NCBI GenBank assembly: GCA_949747515.1
Contig: CATKFO010000042.1
Span: 1-63,742, forward strand
DNA length: 63,742 bases
Direction: 5' to 3'
From: an uncultured Eubacteriales bacterium
GTDB taxonomy: Bacteria; Bacillota; Clostridia; Oscillospirales; CAG-272
In this document: one piece after another, positions 36,105-45,348 of the stretch
Numbering within the stretch: the first letter of the stretch is position 1
How the letters are laid out: the number at the start of each line of letters is the position of its first letter
The notes under the pieces: generated by a model
What the model was told of the DNA's origin: nothing
Databases searched by the model: none
The model's input: the letters and a program-made list of their open reading frames with translations, nothing else
Made by a program: the position numbers and the translations under genes

Positions 36105-36884
36105 TTATTTTTGTTTGTCCAGCCAAAAGTTGCTGTAATAAGGCAAGACTGCACGCGTAATGTCGTCTGCCGTAAGTCCTAAATTGCACCTTGCAGGGTC
36201 AAAATCGTGAGAGTTTATTTTGCATAGATTATATTCGGCGCATTGTGAGCAGCTGGCGCATCCTTTTTCATGTAAGCACTTTTTTTCCGGACATTCGTCT
36301 ATGCTTTTTTTATAACATCCGCCGCATATCATGTTCGTATAATCAGCGCGTTCTTCATCCTCGGAATGATAACATATCCAATCTTTTTCATGAAATTCTA
36401 TATTACCGCGTGAGTCCTCGTTATTTTTAACATATAACAGACATTGGTCGCATCTTTGGCCGCATTGTCCAAATTTCGCATTTTTAATATTTATCTTTCG
36501 ATTGGGTTTTTTCTTTATTTTAAGCATTTCAATTATTTCGTTTATATGGGCGTTACCTTCTATATCGATAAACATCCATTTCCCGTCATGATATGTAGCA
36601 CTGTTGTCATAATAACTGCGGATAAAGTCGGAAAACTGTTCTCTAATACCGTCAAAGACGGCTCTTTCCGCTTTTCCAAAAATAATTAACGCGTTAAAAC
36701 AATTTTCTTTAATGCATAATGTTACGAGAGTTTTTCCGCTCATGCGAAACTTCAATTCTTCCTTACCGTCCCATAATTCGTCCATGACGTAGTTCACGCG
36801 AATATATCTGACGAGGGTCATAAAAGCGTCGAAAGAACCGCCCATTTTTTCTTTGAAATTCAAGGGATTTGTATACACATTCAT
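36105..36884 (-). CDS. DUF3788 / DUF3795 fusion protein
   Basis: A 259-residue protein of unknown function. Residues about 1-125 match the DUF3788 pattern (MDELWDGKEELKFRMSGKTLVTL, FDGIREQFSDFI, YHDGKWMFIDI), and residues about 135-235 a cysteine-rich DUF3795-like part with at least twelve cysteines in CxxC and CxxxC pairs (FGQCGQRCDQCLLYV, MICGGCYKKS, CASCSQC). The cysteines suggest metal or iron-sulphur binding. AAGGAG precedes the ATG by eight bases. No partner gene is evident. Confidence 0.75.
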   Translation of the reverse strand: MNVYTNPLNFKEKMGGSFDAFMTLVRYIRVNYVMDELWDGKEELKFRMSGKTLVTLCIKENCFNALIIFGKAERAVFDGIREQFSDFIRSYYDNSATYHDGKWMFIDIEGNAHINEIIEMLKIKKKPNRKINIKNAKFGQCGQRCDQCLLYVKNNEDSRGNIEFHEKDWICYHSEDEERADYTNMICGGCYKKSIDECPEKKCLHEKGCASCSQCAEYNLCKINSHDFDPARCNLGLTADDITRAVLPYYSNFWLDKQK

Positions 36885-37054
36885 TTTTTATTCTCCTTGA
36901 AAATATAATCAACAATAATATATCGATTGCAAACAATAAACCGTGTTAGTTTATATAATAAATTATATCATTTTATAATTTTTTGTCAATTTAAAATAAT
37001 ATAAATAGGTTTGAGCTTATTTTTCAATTCATAAATAAGTTTAAACACAGTATA

Positions 37055-37318
37055 TTATTTTTCATATTGCCACGAAACGTAAGGACGTATTCCCCGTGTA
37101 CTCTCATCAGCATAATGAACTTCACTGCGTATCATTGAGCATGAATTGGCCGTTGCTGCGCTAATACAGGGATATTCATCACATTTTGTACACTCGGAAA
37201 GTCCCTTTGCAGCGGCACAGGATTTAGATCCGCACGGATCATCTTTACAGTAACAGTTATCGCTGTCGCATCCCACGCAGCGCATATACCAACATTCTAT
37301 TTTCCACATACGAGTCAA
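37055..37318 (-). CDS. Small cysteine-rich protein, DUF3795-like
   Basis: An 87-codon frame from a TTG at 37318, rich in cysteines (CVGCDSDNCYCKDDPC, CAAAKGLSECTKCDEYPC), resembling a DUF3795 module. It ends in a region that looks complete. The same frame stays open for about 60 codons upstream (through about 37500), without a convincing start or ribosome site, so the gene may be longer or be the surviving 3' end of a decayed one. Only moderate support. Confidence 0.5.
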   Translation of the reverse strand: MTRMWKIECWYMRCVGCDSDNCYCKDDPCGSKSCAAAKGLSECTKCDEYPCISAATANSCSMIRSEVHYADESTRGIRPYVSWQYEK

Positions 37319-37596
37319 GTATGGTTCTTTGTTGAGTATGGCGTTTGATAATTTCCATATCGCTATTGTAATTTTTTCGATCGCGCATTTTCTAGCTCTG
37401 CAAGTTTTTGATATTGCAATAAGGAGCCAATCAGGAGAAAATGTTCTATATCGTTTGAACAGTTGCAGTAAACAATAGCGGCAGGAGGATAGTATATCCG
37501 TAAATAATTATTCAGTATACTTTGTAGATTTTATAACGTCTGTAGTCACTCTCAACATTAGTGCGGATAGATCAAGCGATTATTGTTCCTTATGAC

Positions 37597-37803
37597 TTAA
37601 TTTCTTTCATTGTCTGACCTCCTTTTTGGTTTATCAAAATCTGACAACGATGCGTCATAAACGAATGACAGTATATAATTATAGATCCATTCATTTTCGG
37701 GAAGATCTAATTCAAACGTATATGTTCCGCCGGCGTTGTAATGAATTTCAGTATCGTCATAATCGTCCAGTAAATGGTAAAGGAAGGTCTTTTCAAATTG
37801 CAT
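37597..37803 (-). CDS. Small hypothetical protein, possible WYL-domain regulator fragment
   Basis: A 68-codon frame. The stretch YTFELDLPENEWIYNYILSF resembles the end of WYL-domain transcription regulators (LPEDEWVYGFLLSF-like), but the rest of such a protein is absent. No strong ribosome site was seen. It may be a remnant in this decaying region. Confidence 0.3.
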   Translation of the reverse strand: MQFEKTFLYHLLDDYDDTEIHYNAGGTYTFELDLPENEWIYNYILSFVYDASLSDFDKPKRRSDNERN

Positions 37804-38680
37804 AACGAGGTGGATCGTTTGGCGCCAAGGGTTAACATATCAATTTTCCAGCCCAATTATTATTTTTACACGGCAAAATAATTTCTCTAATCGAATTATA
37901 TCAGAATTTGCGTTTATAATCAATGATTTAGTTTTATGTGGCGGAGTTGTTAATATAATTCTGATAATTTAAAGTGCGAACGCGTCGTAATAAGATCAAA
38001 TATTTAATTTGAACGTTCGGGATCTGCGAGCGAAGTATAGAATGTCGTCCAATTACTCGTCTTACCGACTCTCTCTTTTGTTAAATATAACTTACAGAGC
38101 GTACTCTTTAAAAGTACCCTGCCTGATTCGTACTTTTGTTTCTAATTATACTCCATGCTTACTGCAATCGTTTATCGTACACCGATAGCCGAAAAACTTT
38201 CTACAACGTTTTGTAATCCAACGCGCATAACTTCAAATAATAAAAAGCGTAGATTATTCGACGTCCCTCGCAGCTATATAGAACAAGGGAGCCTTTGTCT
38301 GCGCTTTTATAAAAAATGTTTCGGTTAAAGAAATAATTTAACGACAATCGACTAAAATCTGTGTTTATTCTATTTTTGCGAAACTCCGCTAAAAACATCA
38401 ATGCGTATAAATTGGCTATATAACAGCTAGTTTTGAATATAAAGTATAAAAATTATATAATAACGTTTGCTGAAAAAATTGGAATATTATATTTTATGAT
38501 GCTATAAAAAACGACAAGATCATTTTAAATCTTGCCGTTATATCATATTTGTGCGTCTTCTACTGTAAAAGTAAAAGAATCTCTCTTCGTCCGCTGATCT
38601 TTTAATTTACTGCTTATTTAAAATAGATATAATAACAATCTATAATAAAATGGATTTAAAATTTATATAAGTAATGATCA
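37804..38680. other. AT-rich gene-free stretch
   Basis: About 880 bp without a supportable gene; a 66-codon open frame at 38201-38401 (minus) has no ribosome site or family resemblance. The only clear element is a hairpin at 38510-38539. Confidence 0.5.
38505..38539 (-). terminator. Minus-strand terminator-like hairpin
   Basis: AACGGCAAGAT and ATCTTGTCGTT (minus strand, 38539-38529 with 38520-38510; one G-U pair) followed by TTTTATAG. A second barrier downstream of tRNA-Gln. Confidence 0.6.
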
Positions 38681-38714
38681 AAAAAAAACGACAAGTTCCT
38701 TCCGAAACCTGCCG
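38681..38714 (-). terminator. tRNA-Gln terminator
   Basis: On the minus strand an 11-bp stem with three G-U pairs (38714-38704 with 38699-38689), a four-base loop and a run of eight T. It starts nine bases after the tRNA 3' end. Confidence 0.8.
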
Positions 38715-38722
38715 ATTTAATA

Positions 38723-38793
38723 CAGCGGTATAGGGATTCGAACCCCAACAAACAGAGTCAGAGTCTGTCGTGCTACCGTTACACAATACCGCT
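38723..38793 (-). tRNA. tRNA-Gln (CUG)
   Basis: A complete cloverleaf on the minus strand. The acceptor is AGCGGTA/TACCGCT with discriminator G. The D-arm contains GTGTAACGGTAGCAC. The anticodon stem ACAGA/TCTGT holds the loop CTCTGAC (anticodon CTG). The T-arm is GGGGTTCGAATCCC. CCA is not encoded. Followed by a terminator. Confidence 0.93.
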
Positions 38794-38894
38794 TTAACGA
38801 AAAACATTATATCAAATTTTTCCTGATTTGTCAATACCTTTTTTGTTTTTCGCGACATAAATATTATCGCCCGTTTTTATCCGTTTATACGCGA

Positions 38895-38933
38895 CCGAAA
38901 GAAAAAGTTGCGTAAAGCCTCCTTTTCTTTCGG
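38895..38933. terminator. Inverted repeat downstream of ddl, possible terminator
   Basis: CCGAAAGAAAA (38895-38905) and TTTTCTTTCGG (38923-38933) are a perfect 11-bp repeat, 14 bp past the ddl stop on the minus strand. There is no clear U-run after it. Confidence 0.5.
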
Positions 38934-38947
38934 ATTTAAAATCTGAC

Positions 38948-39997
38948 TTAAATAGCCGCGTCTATAAGTCTGTCGATAAGCTCTCCGTATTCCACTCCTT
39001 CGTTTATCATCAGCTTTGGATACATGGATATCGGAGTGAATCCCGGCAGAGTGTTTATTTCATTGAAAACAAGTTTTCCGTCAGGCGTATAGAAGAAATC
39101 GACGCGCGCAAGTCCCCGGCAGTCGAGAGATCTAAATATTTTTTCAGCGCAGATCCTTATTTCGGCGATTTTTTCATCCGGAATTCTCGCGGGTATGTAG
39201 AAGGAAGACGCGTCGCTGAAATATTTCGTTTCGTAGTCGTAAAATTCACTGGACCCTTTATCAATTTCGGCGGGAACTGAAACGGTATATTTGCCGTTTT
39301 CCTCAAGAACGGCGACCTCTGCTTCAACGCCGCATACGGCTTCTTCGATCAATATTTTTGAGTCTTCCTTAAACGCCGTGTTTATGGCTCGGAGCAGCTC
39401 AGCCCGAGTCTTGGCTTTAGATACGCCTACGGAAGAGCCTGAGCAGGCGGGCTTTACGAACATAGGATATCCGAGAAGCTCTTCCGCCTTTGCCGCAGCG
39501 CCGTCAATATCGTCTCCCAAACGAATAATAACGGCCTTTGCCTGACGAATTCCCGTTTCTTTTATAATAGATTTTGTTATCGCTTTGTCCATAGAAATCG
39601 CAGACGAAGCGCATCCGCATCCTACGGTAGGAACGCCCATAACGGACAGCATTCCCTGTACTTGACCGTCCTCTCCGAATCGTCCGTGGAGAGCTGGAAA
39701 AGCCGCGTCGATAACTATTTTTTCTAGGCGATCGCTCCGGTTTACAAATATCGTCCTGCTTCCGTTGTCAGGCGAGAAGAGTATCGGAGCGATTTTGTCG
39801 GACGTTTGATATGTATTTTGTCTTATCAGCTCGTCGTCTCCCTCAAATAGATACCACTTGCCGTCCTTAGTAATGGCTATTTTGTATACGTTGTATTTTT
39901 CTTCGTCTATGTTTGATAGCAGGGCGTGAGCGGACGACAGAGATATTTCGTATTCGGACGATTTTCCTCCGAATAAAACGGCGATATTTTTTTTCAT
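38948..39997 (-). CDS. ddl: D-alanine--D-alanine ligase
   Basis: ATP-grasp enzyme making the D-Ala-D-Ala dipeptide for peptidoglycan. The 349-residue protein has LFGGKSSEYEISLSSA, FPALHGRFGEDGQVQG, the ATP loop KPACSGSSVGVSKA and the metal-site NEINTLPGFTPISMYP. Whether it could make D-Ala-D-Ser or D-Ala-D-Lac cannot be judged safely from sequence. A TTG/ATG further up (to 40024) is in frame, but GAGAGG fits the ATG at 39997. It follows cimA by 39 bp and is probably the last gene of that operon. Confidence 0.93.
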   Translation of the reverse strand: MKKNIAVLFGGKSSEYEISLSSAHALLSNIDEEKYNVYKIAITKDGKWYLFEGDDELIRQNTYQTSDKIAPILFSPDNGSRTIFVNRSDRLEKIVIDAAFPALHGRFGEDGQVQGMLSVMGVPTVGCGCASSAISMDKAITKSIIKETGIRQAKAVIIRLGDDIDGAAAKAEELLGYPMFVKPACSGSSVGVSKAKTRAELLRAINTAFKEDSKILIEEAVCGVEAEVAVLEENGKYTVSVPAEIDKGSSEFYDYETKYFSDASSFYIPARIPDEKIAEIRICAEKIFRSLDCRGLARVDFFYTPDGKLVFNEINTLPGFTPISMYPKLMINEGVEYGELIDRLIDAAI

Positions 39998-40036
39998 AAG
40001 GCAGATATCCTCTCCATGTTCCAATTTGTTTTTAAG

Positions 40037-41638
40037 TCATTGTTCGCAAACGTGCGACAGCATATATTCGACGGAATCGCACAGCGCCTGCCAGCTTGCT
40101 CCGGTAATGTCGGGCGATACGCCCACCGTGCGCCAGGTTGAACGGCCGTCCGACGATTCAATCACCACGCGCACCGACGACGCGGTCGCCTTCGAGTCTA
40201 TGACTCGCACCTTGTAGTCCGTCAGCTTCATTTTGTTTATCACGGGATAGAAACGAGTCAACGCGCGTCGCAGAGCGGCGTCCATAGCGTTTACGGGGCC
40301 GTTTCCCTCGGCCGCGGTGATTTCCTCGCTGCCGTTTACCCGTATTTTTATAATCGCGGCGCTTACGCTTTGAATCTCTTTTGCGGAAGCCGCGCTTTGC
40401 TCTACGCGGCGCGCCGCCGATTCGGCGGCGTTGTCGGTGACGACCTTGAAGCCGATCAGTTCAAAAAAAGATTTACGCCTTCCGAGAATACCGTCTATAA
40501 GAAGAACAAGAGACGCGTCGGCGTCCTCGTATACATATCCTTCCGATTCTCGCAGGCGAAGAAGGCTCAGCGCGCGCTCTACTTCCGGAGATTTTTTATC
40601 TCCGGCTTCCGGCGCCAGGGCTCTTACCTTTACGGCGAGAGCGGCCCGTCCCGCCAGCGAGCTGATAATTGCGTCTCTGGAATTTCCGACGGAGGCGGGA
40701 TCAATATGCTCGAACGATCGGGGCAATTTTTTTATTCCGTCGATATGCGTCCCTGCTTTGTGAGCAAAAGCGTGTCCCCCAACGAATGGAGCCGATTCGT
40801 TAAAGACAAGATTGGCGCTTTCCGCAATGGCCCTGACGGACGAGGTGAGGCGGTTCATTCTGTCTCCGATACATTCAAATCCCAATTTTAGCTGGAGCAA
40901 AGGCAGTATTGTAGACATAGAAGCGCTTCCGCATCTTTCGCCGATTCCTGAAACCGTGCAGTGAACCTGACATGCTCCGCTCAATACTGCGGATATGGAC
41001 GCGGCGTCCGCCATACCTATATCGTTATGACAATGTATTCCTATTCCGTCGAATTCTCCGGCGACCCGGGCTACGATCATACCTATAACGTCGGGCAGCG
41101 TTCCGCCGTTTGTATCGCACAGCGTCAGCCGAAACGCTCCGGCTTTTTGCGCCGCGTCGAGAACTCGCATCGCGTATTCGGGATTGTCTCCGTATCCGTC
41201 GAAAAAGTGCTCGGCGTCGAATATTACTTTTTTTCCAACGGAAACAAGATAACCGATCGATTCGCTGATCATACGAAGATTTTCTTTTTCATCAGTCCGT
41301 AAAATTTCTTTTACATGCAGGGGCGAGGCTTTACCGTAAATTACGGCGAAGTCCGACTGAGCGTCCGCGGCGTATCTCAGAATAAGATCTTCGTCGGCGT
41401 TGGCGCGCGGCCGGACGGTAGGCGCAAACGAACATAGACGCGACGACAAAAGCCGGGATTTCGCAGCGTTTCTGAAAAATTCGGCGCCGACGTCGTCGGT
41501 TATCATGGGCGCCTCGATATAGTCTATTCCAAGAGAATCCATTATGCTAATAATCTTCAGCATATCGTCGTCGCCGAGAGAAACGCCGGCCCCCTGAGCT
41601 CCGTCTCTCAGCGTCGTGTCTAGAATTTCAATTTTCAT
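40037..41638 (-). CDS. cimA: (R)-citramalate synthase
   Basis: Condenses pyruvate and acetyl-CoA to citramalate, the threonine-independent entry to isoleucine. The 533-residue protein has the HMGL-like barrel motif ILDTTLRDGAQGAGVS, metal ligands in GIHCHNDIGMA and the C-terminal regulatory domain. Length and the second-position GAQ (GEQ in LeuA) place it in the CimA family rather than LeuA. It starts four bases after the leuA stop, so the two are one transcript. A second LeuA-like protein beside LeuA supports the citramalate role. Confidence 0.9.
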   Translation of the reverse strand: MKIEILDTTLRDGAQGAGVSLGDDDMLKIISIMDSLGIDYIEAPMITDDVGAEFFRNAAKSRLLSSRLCSFAPTVRPRANADEDLILRYAADAQSDFAVIYGKASPLHVKEILRTDEKENLRMISESIGYLVSVGKKVIFDAEHFFDGYGDNPEYAMRVLDAAQKAGAFRLTLCDTNGGTLPDVIGMIVARVAGEFDGIGIHCHNDIGMADAASISAVLSGACQVHCTVSGIGERCGSASMSTILPLLQLKLGFECIGDRMNRLTSSVRAIAESANLVFNESAPFVGGHAFAHKAGTHIDGIKKLPRSFEHIDPASVGNSRDAIISSLAGRAALAVKVRALAPEAGDKKSPEVERALSLLRLRESEGYVYEDADASLVLLIDGILGRRKSFFELIGFKVVTDNAAESAARRVEQSAASAKEIQSVSAAIIKIRVNGSEEITAAEGNGPVNAMDAALRRALTRFYPVINKMKLTDYKVRVIDSKATASSVRVVIESSDGRSTWRTVGVSPDITGASWQALCDSVEYMLSHVCEQ

Positions 41639-41641
41639 AGT

Positions 41642-43183
41642 CTAAGCCTCCGCTCGTTTTGCCTCGCAGTCCGATATCCACTTGTTGACGGCGGCGAGGT
41701 AGGCTTTTATCGACGCTTTTATTATGTCGGTCGACACGCCGCGGCCCGTATACGTAGCGTCTCCGTCCCTCACCTTTACCTTCGCCTCTCCTAGGGCGTC
41801 GGCTCCTTCCGTAACGGCGCTTATGCCGTAAGATATGAGTTCGAGGCGATCCGTCGCGTCCGCGATTCTGTTAATAGCGTTGAATACGGCGTCCACAGGC
41901 CCTTCTCCAGGAGCAGCCTCGGAAACTTCCCCCTCTGGCGAGGACAGCGATATCAAAGCCATCGCTTTTATTTTGTTTCCCGACTGTATTTGAAAGGAAG
42001 AGAGCCGGAAACGACCCTCGAGGCCGTCGAGGTATTCGCCGACGATCGCTCGGACGTCCTCGTCCGTCATTTGAGATTTTTTATCCGCCACTTCTTTAAA
42101 GCGAGCGAACGTGGCGCCAAGTCCGTTTTCGTCCAGAGTATATCCAAGCTCGGACACTCTTTCCGCAAACGCGTGCTTGCCGGAAAGCTTGCCCAGTATC
42201 ATCGTGCTTGAATTAAGACCGACGTCCTCCGGAGAAATTATCTGATATGTTTGACTGTTGTTCATCATTCCGTGCTGATGTATTCCGCTGGCGTGAGAAA
42301 ATGCGTTCGCCCCAAGCACAGACTTATTTGGCGGCGGCGCGATTCCGGTGACCGACGCTACGAGCCTTCCGGTTCGTATTATTTCCCGGTTGTCGAGCGA
42401 GTGCGTCAGACCGAGCGTAGATTCTTTTACAGATAGGGCGACCGCGATTTCTTCAAGAGCGGCGTTTCCAGCCCTCTCTCCAACGCCTCCTATAGTGCAT
42501 TCTATTTGTCCGGCGCCGGCGGAAGCCGCGGCTATGCTGTTTGCCGTAGCCAAGCCAAGGTCGTTGTGACAGTGGGTAGATAGAACGATATTTTTTTCTT
42601 TTATTGACGGAACCGAGCGATAGAGATATTCTATAAGATTTTTATATTCGTCAGGATAAACGTAGCCGACGGTGTCAGGAATATTTATTGTCGAAGCTCC
42701 GCAGTCTATCGCAAGACTTACGGCCTTAGCGAGAAATTCTCTGTCGGAGCGAGTCGCGTCTTCAGCTGAAAACTGAACGTCTTTTGAAATAGAGGCGGCG
42801 TATAGAATAGAATCTCGAATTTTTTCAAGCGCCTCTTCGCGGCTTATTTTCAGCTTGTCCCTCAGATGTATATCGCTTGTTGCGATAAACACGTGAATAC
42901 GAGAGCGTTTCGCTTCCGAAAGCGCGGCCGAGGCCGCGTCGATATCTCCTCTGTTCGCTCTCGCAAGCGCGCATACGACGGGACCTTCGACGTTCTTCGC
43001 TATTGCCGCGACGGCTTCGCGATCTCCCGGAGACGCCGCCGGGAATCCCGCTTCAATTATATCGACTCCTAAGACTGAAAGACGGGAGGCGATATCCAGC
43101 TTTTGGCTTACGCTGAAATGTACTCCCGGAGTTTGCTCTCCGTCCCGCAGCGTTGTGTCGAGGAAAAGTATTTTTCGTTTCAC
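41642..43183 (-). CDS. leuA: 2-isopropylmalate synthase
   Basis: First committed step of leucine synthesis (acetyl-CoA plus 2-ketoisovalerate). The 513-residue protein has FLDTTLRDGEQTPGVHF, STHCHNDLGLATANS, GGVGERAGNAALEE and the GIHQHGMMNN segment, then the leucine-sensing LeuA dimer domain. GGAGGAAT lies before the ATG. It lies in an operon with prmC upstream and cimA downstream. No T-box or leader peptide is visible immediately in front. Confidence 0.96.
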   Translation of the reverse strand: MKRKILFLDTTLRDGEQTPGVHFSVSQKLDIASRLSVLGVDIIEAGFPAASPGDREAVAAIAKNVEGPVVCALARANRGDIDAASAALSEAKRSRIHVFIATSDIHLRDKLKISREEALEKIRDSILYAASISKDVQFSAEDATRSDREFLAKAVSLAIDCGASTINIPDTVGYVYPDEYKNLIEYLYRSVPSIKEKNIVLSTHCHNDLGLATANSIAAASAGAGQIECTIGGVGERAGNAALEEIAVALSVKESTLGLTHSLDNREIIRTGRLVASVTGIAPPPNKSVLGANAFSHASGIHQHGMMNNSQTYQIISPEDVGLNSSTMILGKLSGKHAFAERVSELGYTLDENGLGATFARFKEVADKKSQMTDEDVRAIVGEYLDGLEGRFRLSSFQIQSGNKIKAMALISLSSPEGEVSEAAPGEGPVDAVFNAINRIADATDRLELISYGISAVTEGADALGEAKVKVRDGDATYTGRGVSTDIIKASIKAYLAAVNKWISDCEAKRAEA

Positions 43184-43215
43184 GATATTCCTCCGCTTGA
43201 TTTATTTGTTAACGT

Positions 43216-44049
43216 CTATTTGCGCGTTCGCAGCGCCGTAGCTCTTTCCCGTCCTCCAAGATCCGTAAGGGTAAAACATTCTCCGAAGCGGCTCATTAGT
43301 CTGCGCGCGGCCTCTCCCTGCCTGAATCCGTGCTCGACAATAAGCAGTCCGCCGGGAGAGAGATACGATGGATAAATGTCGACGATAGCTTCGATTATTG
43401 AAAGACCGTCTCCTTCGTCCGTAAGAGCATGACGCGGTTCGCAAGCCAGCTCCGGCTCAAGAAACTTCATTTCTTCCGCCGATACGTACGGGGGATTGGA
43501 AACTATCGCGTCAAATTTATTTTCCTCAAAAAAACGAGGAAATGCTGGATCGGTTACGTCGCCGAGAATAAATTCTATTCTTTCGGAAACCCCGTTCAAA
43601 TCGGCGTTTTTTCGCGCCGCTGCGAGAGCCTCCGGATACTTTTCAACCGCCGTTACCGAAACGTCCGGTCTGTAGTAAGCCGCCGCCACTGCTATGCACC
43701 CGCTTCCAGTGCATAGATCGAGAAGCGTTCCGTTCTTAGGCAGATGTTTTATCGCGTATTCTACCAAGATTTCCGTATCCGGTCTTGGAATTAAGCATGA
43801 CGGCGATACGAGAAAGGGAAGGGACATAAACTCCCATTCTCCGAGTATGTACTGAAGGGGTTCTCTGTTTGCGCGTCTTTCAACGGCATCTATTAGCTTT
43901 TCGGATGTAAGCGGCCCGTCGGGGTCGCAAAGAAGAGACGCGTCGCTTACTCCTTCAAACGCGGAGGCAAGCAGAAGAGCGTCTCTTCTCGGATTTTCAA
44001 TCCCCGCGTTTTTGAGATGTAAAACAATCTCATTCAGGGTCGTTTTCAT
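43216..44049 (-). CDS. prmC: Peptide chain release factor N5-glutamine methyltransferase
   Basis: Methylates the GGQ glutamine of release factors RF1/RF2. The 277-residue protein has the N-terminal helical domain, the SAM motif LLDLCTGSGCIAVAAA and the N-P-P-Y catalytic motif in IVSNPPYVSAEE. The ATG at 44049 gives the family N-terminus. A TTG at 44070 with GAGGAG is an in-frame alternative. The gene overlaps the end of the DUF1385 gene by about 20 bases, a pairing (DUF1385-prmC) common in Firmicutes. Confidence 0.94.
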   Translation of the reverse strand: MKTTLNEIVLHLKNAGIENPRRDALLLASAFEGVSDASLLCDPDGPLTSEKLIDAVERRANREPLQYILGEWEFMSLPFLVSPSCLIPRPDTEILVEYAIKHLPKNGTLLDLCTGSGCIAVAAAYYRPDVSVTAVEKYPEALAAARKNADLNGVSERIEFILGDVTDPAFPRFFEENKFDAIVSNPPYVSAEEMKFLEPELACEPRHALTDEGDGLSIIEAIVDIYPSYLSPGGLLIVEHGFRQGEAARRLMSRFGECFTLTDLGGRERATALRTRK

Positions 44050-45073
44050 ATTTTTCTTTATCCGTTTCAATTAACTCCTCATCAGGCGAATTATCGGATT
44101 CGTCTGAATCGCCGAACTCGGAGGGAATAGCCCCCTTCAGAGCGGCGATAGCTATTTCAAGCTGGCTTTCGTCCGGTTCCTTCGTAGTCAGTCTCTGCAT
44201 CCATAGCCCGGGAGCGGACAGAGCTCTTGTGACCGTGTTATCGTGTCGTCCGGCGTACATTATAAATTCAAATCCTATGCCTACAGACAGGGGAAGCAGG
44301 AGAAGCTTTACCAAACTGCGGAGCCATAAGGCGTCGATTCTTATAAACATACCGATCAATATCGAAAGCAGAAGCATAACGAATATGAAGCTGGTTCCGC
44401 AGCGGGGATGAAATCTTGTGCAGCAGGCCGCGTTTTCCGGAGTAAGATCCAGCCCTTTTTCATAACACGCGACTGATTTATGCTCTGCTCCGTGGTATTC
44501 GAAGGTTCTCTTTATATCGGGCATCAGAGATACGAGCGCGATATACGCTACGAAAATAGCGATTTTCAGTACTCCTTCTACGGCGGAACGTAAGGCCCAG
44601 TTTAGTTCTCCTCCTGAAAGAAATGAAAGCCCTTTCGTAACGGCCGTAGGAATTAGTATGAATAATCCTACGCTGAGAAGAACGCCGAGAACTGAGGAGA
44701 TAGCCATGATAATAGGCATAATTTTGTCGCCGAGCTTGTCTGAGAGCCATTTCTCAAATTTAGAGCAGTTCTCTTCTTCCTCTTCTTCGAGGCCTAGCAT
44801 TTCGGCCGAATCGGTTAGAGTACCCATGCTTAGAGAAAGCATTTCAATAAAGTTTACGACCCCTCTTATAAGGGGCAGGTTAAATATTTTATATTTTTTG
44901 CGCAGAGAAATAAATTTTGATTTTTTCTTTTCGATAGAACCGTCGTCTTTACGGACGGCGAGGCATACGTCTTCTACCGATTTCATCATAACGCCTTCAA
45001 GAACAGCCTGACCGCCGACTTTTCCAAGCCGGGATTTTATTATGTCCGGAGCGCCGTCGTTGTTTTTGCTCAT
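44030..45073 (-). CDS. DUF1385 membrane protein
   Basis: A 347-residue integral membrane protein. KVGGQAVLEGVMMKS near residue 20 and the GAEHKSVACYEKG and TRFHPRCGTSFIFVM segments mark DUF1385. Hydrophobic segments lie at about 120-150, 175-205, 240-265 and 270-290. The C-terminal about 45 residues are acidic. Its function is unknown, but it is conserved next to prmC and prfA in Firmicutes, which suggests a link to translation termination or the envelope. AAGGA lies seven bases before the ATG at 45073, which was preferred over ATGs at 45079 and upstream. Confidence 0.88.
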   Translation of the reverse strand: MSKNNDGAPDIIKSRLGKVGGQAVLEGVMMKSVEDVCLAVRKDDGSIEKKKSKFISLRKKYKIFNLPLIRGVVNFIEMLSLSMGTLTDSAEMLGLEEEEEENCSKFEKWLSDKLGDKIMPIIMAISSVLGVLLSVGLFILIPTAVTKGLSFLSGGELNWALRSAVEGVLKIAIFVAYIALVSLMPDIKRTFEYHGAEHKSVACYEKGLDLTPENAACCTRFHPRCGTSFIFVMLLLSILIGMFIRIDALWLRSLVKLLLLPLSVGIGFEFIMYAGRHDNTVTRALSAPGLWMQRLTTKEPDESQLEIAIAALKGAIPSEFGDSDESDNSPDEELIETDKEKYENDPE

Positions 45074-45203
45074 TCGCATATCCTTTCTTTGCCGCTTAAT
45101 AAAGTCGCGCGACGAATATCGCGACAAATATATTTATTTCCGAAAAAAGTTGAGATTCGTATAAAGTATGATTTAAAGAAAGCGTGCTAACTCTGATGTG
45201 AAC

Positions 45204-45232
45204 AGTATACAACAAAAACGGCATGATTTCAA
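45204..45232 (-). promoter_or_regulatory. Promoter for the DUF1385-prmC-leuA-cimA-ddl operon
   Basis: Minus strand TTGAAA (45232-45227), 17-bp spacer, TATACT (45209-45204), about 130 bp before the DUF1385 start codon. Confidence 0.75.
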
Positions 45233-45279
45233 TATTACCGCGGTATAATTTAATTTTTGTACACACTCTTTCGTCGATA

Positions 45280-45308
45280 TTGACTTACGGCGGGATTTCG
45301 TGTATAAT
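45280..45308 (+). promoter_or_regulatory. Promoter for the NusG_II / Gx / ApbE unit
   Basis: TTGACT (45280-45285), 17-bp spacer, TATAAT (45303-45308) with a TG one base before the -10. It lies 47 bp from the divergent promoter. Confidence 0.85.
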
Positions 45309-45348
45309 CAAAGGTATTATATAAGGGCTATGTACGGATTTTACGGTT

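Noticed and set aside
38201..38401. A 66-codon minus-strand frame
   Set aside because: No ribosome site, no recognisable motif, and it lies in AT-rich DNA where such frames arise by chance.
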